Source of the DNA: Streptomyces sp. HUAS ZL42
GTDB taxonomy: Bacteria > Actinomycetota > Actinomycetes > Streptomycetales > Streptomycetaceae
Assembly (NCBI RefSeq): GCF_040782645.1
Contig: NZ_CP160403.1
Location: forward strand, 9,707,001-9,771,000
Reading direction: 5' to 3'
Length of the DNA stretch: 64,000 bases
The number at the start of each line of letters is the position of its first letter. Position 1 is the first letter of the stretch. The notes beneath the pieces are model-generated. The model was not told the origin of the DNA. It ran no database searches and saw only the letters and a list, made by a program, of their open reading frames with translations. Positions 45,374 to 52,705 of the stretch are shown piece after piece. A program made the position numbers and the translations under genes.

Positions 45374-45765
45374 GTGGCCGGTGACACTGACGGGGTGGCA
45401 GGCGCTGCGACCGATCCGGAACTCGCCTGTCCGACCAGTTCGGTCGTGGACATCGTGTTCAGCCGGTGGACCACGCCGATCCTGTGGACTCTGCACACCT
45501 ACGGCCGGCAGCGGTTCGTCGAGCTGGAACGACGGATCGGCACGATCACACCGAAGGTCCTGACCCAGCGGCTGCGGCAGCTGGAACGCGACGGCATGGT
45601 CGTGCGTACGTACCACCCGCAGGTCCCCCTCGGGTCGAGTACGAGATCAGCGAGCTGGGCCGCAGCCTGGCCCCACTCTTCGCGCACCTTGCCCGATGGG
45701 CTGCCGCCAACCTGGACAAGGTCGAGCAGGCCCGGCACGACTACGACACCGAGCCACCTCGATAG
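45374..45765 (+). pseudogene. HxlR-family regulator gene with a one-base frameshift
   Basis: GTG 45374 (GTG 45368 also possible, RBS GAAGGGGG) opens an HxlR winged helix: LACPTSSVVDIVFSRWTTPI, FVELERRIGTITPKVLTQRL, QLERDGMVVRTYHPQVP. At the C5 run 45625-45629 one C is missing; the family continues in the next frame as RVEYEISELGRSLAPLFAHL to TAG 45765. Read as is, the protein would run on about 200 residues in a wrong frame to 46285. One inserted C restores a normal protein of about 130 residues, so this is either a recent inactivation, slippage-tolerant, or a sequencing error. Confidence 0.8.
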
Positions 45766-45873
45766 CGCGTCGGCAAGAGGGCTCGATCCGTGTCGGATCG
45801 CACTGACAGCCGAGCACCGTCACCGCCCTGCGCACCGGCCGCTTGAGGATCCCCGTCCGCACGTGACGGGCGG

Positions 45874-46180
45874 GTGCTGGACGCGCTCGCGCACGCGCAG
45901 CGCAACGAGGCCGCCCGCGGCGGGTACATCAGCGCGATCAGCGCGATCGGTGAGCGGGTCGACATCTCGTTTGCCACGCAGAACTGGCAGAAGGCCGTGG
46001 CCGACCGGACGCGGCCGGGGCAGTTCGTCCGCCGGCACTTCGAGGCGATGGTGTTCACCTGCCTCGCCGAGGAGCTGCGCACCGGCGACGTGGCCGTGGT
46101 CGGCTCGGAGGAGTGCGCCGACTGGTCGGATCAGCTGCTGCCGTGGGAGTTGGTGGAGGAGAAGCTGCCCGCCTATCTGG
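45874..46180 (+). pseudogene. Tn3-family transposase fragment
   Basis: The frame reads LDALAHAQRNEAARGGYISA, VDISFATQNWQKAVADRTRP and FTCLAEELRTGDVAVVGSEE, a central segment of the large Tn3-family transposase. It stops abruptly at about 46175 where the secreted-protein gene ends on the other strand. The catalytic C-terminal region is absent. Confidence 0.8.
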
Positions 46181-46663
46181 CTAGTACATGGTTGCGCGGG
46201 TGCACGCCGAGACTCCACCGGAGCTGTTGAGCCGGCAGCTATAGACCTTCACATCGCGCACGTCCGTGAAAGTCCAGCTGCGTGACACGGTGTCGTAGGC
46301 GCCGGTGGTCACCTTGATCGGATTGGCAGTCTTGAAGTCCCACGAGTTGCCGTCCCACTTGTAGTAGGTCAGGTGCAGAGCAGCGCCGTACCCATCCGGG
46401 CACAGATCGCGCTCCGATGCGTCGAACCCGCCAGCGTATGCCTGGTAGCCGCCCTTTACGCCGCCATGCGCGTAGTAGTTGTAGGTGCCCCACCCCTTCG
46501 TTGTCATCTCACACCCGCGGCTTGTGTCGGCAGGGCCGTTGGCATAGAAGCTGAGCGTGACGGCGCTGGCTGGCGTGGTGAATGCCATGACGGCCGCCGC
46601 AGTGGCACACGCCACCATGGCTATCTTTCCAGTCGCAAGGCGCGATGGGATTCGTGCAGGCAT
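46181..46663 (-). CDS. Small secreted protein of unknown function
   Basis: A 160-residue preprotein. Signal peptide: basic MPARIPSRLATGK, hydrophobic core AMVACATAAAVMAF and cleavage after ASA (about residue 34). The mature part of about 125 residues is aromatic-rich, with NYYAHGGVKGGYQAYAGGFD and several Cys, suggesting a small beta-rich extracellular domain with disulfides. AAGGGGGAACC precedes ATG 46663. No family recognised. It stands alone between a transposase fragment and a two-component system. Confidence 0.75.
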   Translation of the reverse strand: MPARIPSRLATGKIAMVACATAAAVMAFTTPASAVTLSFYANGPADTSRGCEMTTKGWGTYNYYAHGGVKGGYQAYAGGFDASERDLCPDGYGAALHLTYYKWDGNSWDFKTANPIKVTTGAYDTVSRSWTFTDVRDVKVYSCRLNSSGGVSACTRATMY

Positions 46664-46871
46664 GGTTCCCCCTTGAGGAAAGAGGAGGGCTGTGGAGCCC
46701 CCTGGTGGATCCTTGTGATCCCAGAACGTACGGTCCGCCCGGTACGACCCGCGTCCCACGCGGGGTTGAACTCCCGCACAGACCAGCGCGGTAGCCGCTC
46801 GGTTCCTACAACTTCCGCGGTACCGCAGAAGTTTGACGCCCATCCACCGGAACCGGCCCTACGCTGCTGCG

Positions 46872-48023
46872 ATGCGGATCCGCCCCCTCGCCGTCGACGC
46901 GCTGATCGCGGCGGCGCTGACCAGTGTGGCCCTGTTGCTGGGACCGGAGGCCGCGCGCCAGGGGCAAAACCCGCTCGACGTGACCGCCTACGCGCTGGTG
47001 GTCCTGGTCCATCTGCCGCTGGTGGTCCGCGGCCGGGCCCCGGTCGTGGTCTGCTGCCTCGTGCACGCGACCTGGCTGGTGTACATCACCACCGGCTACT
47101 GGGCCGTGGTGTGCAGCTTCGGCCCCATGCTCGCCGTCTACACCGTCGCCTCCCTGCGAGTGCTGCGCGTCTCTGTCCCCTGCGCCGCGCTGATGGGCGG
47201 GGTCTGGATCTATGCGGGTGCCGTGAGTCACACCGACTCGTGGCCGTCCGTCGTCGGGCAGGCCGTGGTCTATCCGGCGGTGCTCTGGCGGTTCGGCGTC
47301 GTCGCCCGCCGAACGACCGAGCTGACCCGGCAGCTGCGCCGGGAACAGGCCGAGCGGGCCGGACGCGAGGTGGCCGAGGAACGCGGCCGGATCGCCCGCG
47401 AACTGCACGACGTGGTCGCCCACCACATGTCCGTGATCTCCGTGCAGACCGGTCTCGCCCGGTTCGTCTTCGACACCGACCGGCAGACCGCGCGTACGGC
47501 GCTCGACACCATCGATGCCACCGGCAAGGAGGCTCTCGACGAGCTGCGCCGCATGCTCATGGTGCTGCGCGCTGCCGACGACGGTGCTCCGGTCGGCCCG
47601 ATGCCGGGTCTGGCCCGCCTCGACGAGATGGCCGAACGCGTCCGCGGCGGCGGGGTCCCGGTCGCCCTGAGCGTGGAGGGCACCCCGCGCCCCGTGGCTC
47701 CCGGAGTGGAACTGTGTGCCTACCGGGTGGTGCAGGAGGCGCTCACCAACGTGCTGAAACACGCGCCCGGCGCGAGTGCGGAGGTACGGCTGAGGTATGA
47801 ACCGCATCAGGTGACCGTTTCGGTCACGGACGATGGAGAGGGGGTGATTCCGGACAGAGTACGGAGCGACGGCGGGCATGGCTTGCTTGGCATGCGCGAG
47901 CGGGCCAAGCTCTACGGCGGGCAGATCAGCATCGGCCCGCAGGAGCAAGGGGGCTTCGCCGTGCGGCTGACCCTGCCGACCTCCGCGCGGGGCGCAGGGC
48001 GGGGGGACGACGCCACCACATGA
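46872..48023 (+). CDS. Two-component sensor histidine kinase (NarL-type, HisKA_3)
   Basis: A 383-residue kinase. The first 150 residues contain about five membrane helices with little extracytoplasmic loop. DHp domain of HisKA_3 type with the phosphoacceptor His179 in ARELHDVVAHHMSV, and an HATPase with the N-box VQEALTNVLKHAPG and G-boxes DDGEGV and GGHGLLGMRERAKLYGG. ATG 46872 gives a normal N-terminal helix. It overlaps the response regulator start (ATGA); the signal is unknown. Confidence 0.92.
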   Translation: MRIRPLAVDALIAAALTSVALLLGPEAARQGQNPLDVTAYALVVLVHLPLVVRGRAPVVVCCLVHATWLVYITTGYWAVVCSFGPMLAVYTVASLRVLRVSVPCAALMGGVWIYAGAVSHTDSWPSVVGQAVVYPAVLWRFGVVARRTTELTRQLRREQAERAGREVAEERGRIARELHDVVAHHMSVISVQTGLARFVFDTDRQTARTALDTIDATGKEALDELRRMLMVLRAADDGAPVGPMPGLARLDEMAERVRGGGVPVALSVEGTPRPVAPGVELCAYRVVQEALTNVLKHAPGASAEVRLRYEPHQVTVSVTDDGEGVIPDRVRSDGGHGLLGMRERAKLYGGQISIGPQEQGGFAVRLTLPTSARGAGRGDDATT

Positions 48024-48676
48024 CCACCGTGCTCGTCGTAGACGACCAGTTCCTCATCCGGGCCGGACTGGTCGGGCTGCTGCACGCCGCACCCGGCATC
48101 GAAGTGGTCGGCGAGGCCAGCGATGGCGCGGACGCCGTGGCGCTCGCCGCCGAGACCGCCCCCGAGGTGATCCTGATGGACATCCGGATGCCCGGCATGA
48201 GCGGCATCGAGGCCACCGAACGCATCCTCGCCCAGGCTGCGCAGCCCCCGCCTCGGATCCTGGTGCTCACCACCTTCGACCTCGACGAGTACGTGTACGG
48301 GGCGCTGCGCGCCGGAGCCTCCGGGTTTCTGCTCAAGGACTCCGGCCCCGAACGGCTGCTCGCCGCGGTGACCGCGGTCGCCGGTGGTGACGCGCTCTTC
48401 GCGCCCAGCGTCACCCGCCGCCTGGTCGAGGCGTACGCCCGCCAGACCGCCAGCGAACAGCCCGCGGACCTGGATGCTTTGACCTCCCGCGAGCTCGAGG
48501 TGCTGAAACTGATCGCACGCGGCCTGTCCAACCCGGAGATCGCCGACCGCCTCTACATCAGCGAGGCCACCGTCAAGACCCACCTCAACCGCACGATGAA
48601 CAAACTGGACCTGGACAGCAGGGCACAAGCGGTGGTGGTGGCGTACGAATCCGGTCTCGTGACCCCCGGCGGATAG
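48020..48676 (+). CDS. NarL/LuxR-type response regulator
   Basis: A 218-residue response regulator: receiver domain with acidic pair DD at 8-9, phosphoacceptor Asp54 in LMDIRMPG, Thr in LTTFD and Lys in LLKDSG; C-terminal LuxR HTH (LTSRELEVLKLIARGLSNPE, ADRLYISEATVKTHLNRTM). Cognate partner of the upstream kinase by 4-bp overlap. Confidence 0.94.
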   Translation: MTTVLVVDDQFLIRAGLVGLLHAAPGIEVVGEASDGADAVALAAETAPEVILMDIRMPGMSGIEATERILAQAAQPPPRILVLTTFDLDEYVYGALRAGASGFLLKDSGPERLLAAVTAVAGGDALFAPSVTRRLVEAYARQTASEQPADLDALTSRELEVLKLIARGLSNPEIADRLYISEATVKTHLNRTMNKLDLDSRAQAVVVAYESGLVTPGG

Positions 48677-48815
48677 CGGCCGGGTGCTCTGGCAGCCGAG
48701 AGGATCCCACGACAGAGGCGTGCCGTTAACGAGCGGCGATCCAACCGACATGTAGCTGAGCGTGATCCCTTGGGTATCTCCATGTGAGGCTGATCGCCAT
48801 CGGGCTCCAATTTGC

Positions 48816-48887
48816 GTTTCATAGGCGGTCGCTCATGAAACACCCGCCCGCCCGGTGGTTCACCCTGCGGTGATCGTGTTTCATGAG
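48816..48887. promoter_or_regulatory. Clustered inverted repeats upstream of the recombinase gene, candidate res site
   Basis: CTCATGAAACAC (48832-48843) and GTGTTTCATGAG (48876-48887) are perfect 12-bp inverted arms 32 bp apart, and a third GTTTCAT (48816-48822) pairs with the ATGAAAC of the first arm. Multiple half-sites of this size just upstream of a serine recombinase gene are the hallmark of res sites of Tn3-type resolvases. Confidence 0.5.
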
Positions 48888-48939
48888 TTGTTGCGAACTG
48901 CTGGACGCCTGAAACAGCCTCAGGAAACGCTCCGGGTTC

Positions 48940-49811
48940 GTGAGCGACGACTTCAAGCGCGTGGAATCGCACGACTGCCCGATGTCCACCTGTGCCGCCC
49001 CCTCGGGGTCCCCCTGCCGGACCGGCAAGGGCAAGGTGGCCATCCAGTACCACGCCGCACGCTTCCGCCTCGTACCCCAACTCGCGAAGGCGCTCAGCGT
49101 GCCGACCCCAACGCCGTACGCAGGCCGGGGTCGGTGTGGACCGAGCTGCCCCGGCCGGTGAGCGCCGGCGCCGAACCGGTCGGGCACGTCCGGCTCGGCT
49201 ACGCACGGGCCTCAACCGCCCGGCAGTCCCTCGACGCACAGCTCGACTCCCTTGCCGAGGCCGGGGTCACCCGGGTCTTCTCGGAGAAGATCTCCACCCG
49301 TGCCACCCAGCGCCCCGAACTGGAGGCCGCCGTCAAGCTCGCCGGGGAGATCCGCTCCTCCGGCGTCGCCGTCACTCTCGTCGTCCACGAGCACCAACGA
49401 CTCGGCCGCGGCATCGAACTCGCCATGCTCGCCGAGGAACTGAAGGCGAGCGACGTCGGCCTGGAGTTCCTCACCGGGGAACTGAAGGGATCGCACGACC
49501 CCTCCGGCATCGTGTTCACCGTGCTCGCGGCTATGTCCGGGATGGAGCGCGAGTACATCCGCGACCGCACCCTGGAAGGACACGAGTCCGCCCGCAAGCG
49601 CGGCAAGACCATCGGCGGCGCCAGCGTCGCAGACGAATCCGTGCTGTCCATGTCTCTGCACCTGCGGGAGCAGGAGATGAGCCTGCGCGACATGGCCAAG
49701 CGGCTCGTCATCACCACAGGCAAGAAGAAGGGCCAGCATCCGTCGCCGGCGACCGTAATGCGGATGCTGCGCGAGCACGACGAACAGGCTGCCGTGGTCT
49801 CAGCCCCGTAG
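48940..49811 (+). pseudogene. Serine recombinase (resolvase/invertase) gene with a frameshift
   Basis: From about 48940 one frame encodes a Cys/His-containing leader (SHDCPMSTCAAPSGSPCRTG, YHAARFRLVPQLAKALSVPT). A shift near 49098-49125 moves to the next frame, which encodes the complete resolvase domain: GYARASTARQSLDAQ with the catalytic Ser, VFSEKIST, HEHQRLGRG with a catalytic Arg, and GMEREYIRDRTLEGH. A C-terminal HTH (LRDMAKRLVITTGKKKGQHP) ends at 49811. In related Streptomyces proteins the leader and resolvase are one polypeptide. The resolvase part itself is undamaged and might be expressed from an internal start. Confidence 0.7.
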
Positions 49812-50039
49812 AAGACCTGTCAGAGGTTTCAGATCATCCCGTTGCCCCTTTGACGCGTATCTCGGTCACACCCCTTTGGGGAGACTGATCTGAATATGGG
49901 CATGAAGAAGTCACGGTACCAGTGGAGCCAGCCCTGACCGTCAAGTGGGGCCACGACCCACTGTCAAAGCCACCTCGCTGTGGCCGCTGTCGGTCGACGG
50001 TCTTCTAGTCTTGGCCGCGGTCGGCCTGCTCAAACGGTC

Positions 50040-50560
50040 AGGTAAACAGTCCGGGCCTCGCGCCCGCCAGGCTCGGTGGGCGCCGACCGCCAACAACCCG
50101 CTGAGACCAGGGTCAGGCTCCCGCCACCTCGCGTTCGCGCCGCGTCGTACTTGTGTTCGCCGAGGTCGAGGGTGAAGTTGCCGTGCGGCTCGGTGGTGTA
50201 GAGAGTAACGGCACGGAGCTCTTCGCCCGCTGCGACGACCTGTGTGCGCGCCTTGCCGGAGACGTCACCGGCGCGCTTGCTGCCGATGCGGACCTCCGTG
50301 GTCAGGCCCTGTGCGCCGATGGCGAGGGAGATGTCCCACAGTCCCTCGGCGAGCGGCGCTCCGTCAGCGGCCGTGGTGAGGTCGGCGCATGTTTCGAAGC
50401 CGGCTTTGTCGTACACGTACCGTCCCTCGTCCTTGTCAGCGCCCAGGCCTGGGGTGGCGGTGTCGGTGAGGAGGAGGCGGTATTCGCCGACGCGCTCGCG
50501 GAGGACGCGACGCCGAAGCAGGCGGCTGGCGCACGGTCTACGCGCGCGAGGGTGTGGTGA
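50040..50560 (-). pseudogene. Remnant of a glycosyltransferase-type C-terminal beta domain
   Basis: The minus strand reads YRLLLTDTATPGLGADKDEG, ADGAPLAEGLWDISLAIGAQ, TEVRIGSKRAG and LYTTEPHGNFTLDLGEHKYD. I recall such segments from the C-terminal region of large streptomycete cell-wall glycosyltransferases. No start, no catalytic domain, and the flanks change frame, so it is a fragment. Family recall is moderate. Confidence 0.45.
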
Positions 50561-50597
50561 TCCTGCGTCCGGACGCTCTTGAGTCCCAACGCAGTCG

Positions 50598-51353
50598 TCA
50601 CTCTCCTGTGCCCGTGCCGTCGGCGCAGTAGCAGAGCCGAGAGCGCGCAGTCGTTGTTGCGAGCAGCGCCTCAATCCGCTCGGAGGGCCGCAGGCCCAGT
50701 TCTCTGGCGAGCAGCTGACGGTAGGTTTCCAGTTGACGTAATGCCTCGCTGACGTTCCCCTCGCCGAGATGCGCGCTCACCAACACAGTCTGGGCGCTCT
50801 CGCGCAAGGGCTCGGCACGCACCGCGGCCAGCGCCGCCTGGATCGCCTGTGCATACCGGCCCTGTCGGATCAACGCGAGACCTATGGCTTCCAGTGCGTG
50901 GATACGTAACTGCCGCAGCCGCTCACGCTCAACGATCAGCCACTCGTCGTCCCATCCGGGGAGCAGGTCGTTGTCGAGTATGTCGATGGTGGGTGCACTC
51001 GGGCGCGTGTGAGAGCCGAGTTCGATCTGCGCTGCGCAACGGCGGGCGTATGCGATGTCCGTCCACACCTGCGGATCCAGAGCGACACTCCTGCGGAAGC
51101 TGCGAATGAGCGGTCCGCCGCTTCGAATCCGCCACAGGGCGTTCCGCAAAGAGGCCATCGCGTGGTCCTGCGGGCTGTCCGTCCACAATCGGCCGGCGAG
51201 TTCGGCTCGGGACTGTGCCGGTTTTACTGCGGCGAGGCATCCCAGAACCCGCTGGGCCTGGAACGGCAGTTGAACCGGTTTCCCGTCGACGAGGACCGCA
51301 AAGGTCCCCAGCACGTTGAGCAGTACCCGTGGTGGCTCGGCTGTCTCCTGCAT
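50598..51353 (-). CDS. SARP/BTAD-family regulator 1 (contains TTA codon)
   Basis: A 251-residue SARP: an OmpR-like winged helix (residues about 10-95; LNVLGTFAVLVDGKPVQLPF, LAGRLWTDSPQDHAMASLRN, ALWRIRSGG) followed by the bacterial transcriptional activator (BTAD) helical domain (WLIVERERLRQLRIHALEAI, SEALRQLETYRQLLARELG). SARPs activate clusters from direct-repeat sites. ATG 51353 follows GAAGGGGGCGG. Leu in SEALRQ is encoded by TTA at 50741-50739, the bldA-dependent codon. Divergent from the second SARP and its long operon; both probably regulate it. Confidence 0.88.
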   Translation of the reverse strand: MQETAEPPRVLLNVLGTFAVLVDGKPVQLPFQAQRVLGCLAAVKPAQSRAELAGRLWTDSPQDHAMASLRNALWRIRSGGPLIRSFRRSVALDPQVWTDIAYARRCAAQIELGSHTRPSAPTIDILDNDLLPGWDDEWLIVERERLRQLRIHALEAIGLALIRQGRYAQAIQAALAAVRAEPLRESAQTVLVSAHLGEGNVSEALRQLETYRQLLARELGLRPSERIEALLATTTARSRLCYCADGTGTGE

Positions 51354-51579
51354 GTGCCCGCCCCCTTCGGCCGCCCCCGATCGGCACGTACGACGCGGAG
51401 GGCCCCCGCGATCGCACCCCCGCCCGGACGGTCTCCCTGCATCCACGGCCGGGCGGGCCGACAAGCACTTCATCGTGGACCTGTCGTCGCAGGGCAGTCA
51501 ACGTCTCCGGGGCAGACTGCGAACAATCCATTCACGCTGCAGAGACAGGAGTACGACGGAGCGTGGTCCATCCTCAGCC

Positions 51580-51801
51580 GTGGTCTCTTCGCCGCGGTGG
51601 ACGGTGGTCGTGGTACGCGCCTGGACCGAGGACGGTCGGTTGCGTGTCCGGATGCTCCGTGACGGGAGCTACGGGCAGGCGCAGGTCGTGACCGGCTCGG
51701 CCGTGGCCGCTGCGTGCCAACTCCTCGACTGGTTGCAGCAGTTGGAGGTCGACGGCGAGGCGGCAGGGGCAGCTGGGGACGATGCGGCGGAACCCGACTG
51801 A
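51580..51801 (+). CDS. Small hypothetical protein
   Basis: A 73-residue frame from GTG 51580: RWTVVVVRAWTEDGRLRVRM, then GQAQVVTGSAVAAACQLLDW and an acidic tail. It looks like a small two-layer domain (strand-strand-helix) seen beside streptomycete regulators, but I cannot name it. No good RBS is visible, so the start is uncertain. It lies between the two SARP genes, in the orientation of the second. Confidence 0.35.
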   Translation: MVSSPRWTVVVVRAWTEDGRLRVRMLRDGSYGQAQVVTGSAVAAACQLLDWLQQLEVDGEAAGAAGDDAAEPD

Positions 51802-51880
51802 CAACTACGCGTTGCACGGGGCCTGTTGACGCCGTGATGACGCTGAAGCAACGCATCGTGGACGAGGGCAGGACGCGGGC

Positions 51881-52705
51881 GTGGCATTGTCGGTCGGCAT
51901 GGATCCCTCCTCGGACACCGTGCTCGCGGTCCCGGCCGGGCAAGGACGGACGGTCGTGGGCGGCCACGAGCACCGACGCGCCACCGGCCCGCGACTCGGG
52001 TTGCTGGGCGGGTTCGCTCTCAGGTCGGGATCGCGTTCGCTCTCCGTCGGCCTCGGCCCGAGACGGTTGCTGTCATTTGTGGCGCTGATGAGGAAACCGG
52101 TGATGCGGCACAGCGCCGCGCTCCACCTCTGGCCGTACAGCGATCACGAGCGGGCGGCCGGGAGTCTCCGGTCGGCGCTGTCCGCGGTGCGTCTGGCGAG
52201 TCCCGGTCTGGTCGAGTGCGCCGGGACGAGCCTTGCGCTCGGGCGGGGGGTGACAGTGGACGTCCACGTGATCACGGCCATGGCCCAACGGGTCGTCGAG
52301 GGATCCCCACTGCCCGACCGCGCCGCCGTCACCAGCCTGCTGGCTGACGCCGACCTGCTGCCGGGCTGGTCCGAGCCATGGATCGAACCGGAGCGGGAGC
52401 GGCTCAGGCAACTGCGCCTGCACGCCATCGAGGCACTCAGCACGCGCCTGCTCGACCAGGGGGACGTCCCGGGCGCGATCGAGCTGGGTGTGGCGGCCGT
52501 CGCCGGGGGACCGTTCCGGGAGAGCTCGTACCGCGTCCTCATCCGGGCTCACCTGGCCGCGGGCGACGAAGCCGAGGCGTTACGTCAGTACGAGTCCTAC
52601 CGGCACACCGTGCGCCGTGAGATCGGCATCGTTCCGACCCCGCGGCTGGAGGCGCTGATGGCACCCGTCCTTGAGCCGCGGGCGCGGAACTGGAGGACCA
52701 GATGA
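51881..52705 (+). CDS. SARP/BTAD-family regulator 2, first gene of the long operon (contains TTA codon)
   Basis: A 274-residue SARP homologous to regulator 1: winged helix (LGLLGGFALRSGSRSLSVGL, LMRKPVMRHSAALHLWPYSD, SLRSALSAVR) and BTAD domain (WIEPERERLRQLRLHAIEAL, EALRQYESYRHTVRREIGI). GTG 51881 has GCAGGA upstream; ATG 51899 is an alternative. Leu in EALRQY is TTA at 52580-52582, the equivalent position to the TTA in regulator 1. The stop overlaps the next ATG (ATGA), so the regulator is translationally coupled to the structural genes, an uncommon arrangement for a SARP. Confidence 0.9.
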   Translation: MALSVGMDPSSDTVLAVPAGQGRTVVGGHEHRRATGPRLGLLGGFALRSGSRSLSVGLGPRRLLSFVALMRKPVMRHSAALHLWPYSDHERAAGSLRSALSAVRLASPGLVECAGTSLALGRGVTVDVHVITAMAQRVVEGSPLPDRAAVTSLLADADLLPGWSEPWIEPERERLRQLRLHAIEALSTRLLDQGDVPGAIELGVAAVAGGPFRESSYRVLIRAHLAAGDEAEALRQYESYRHTVRREIGIVPTPRLEALMAPVLEPRARNWRTR

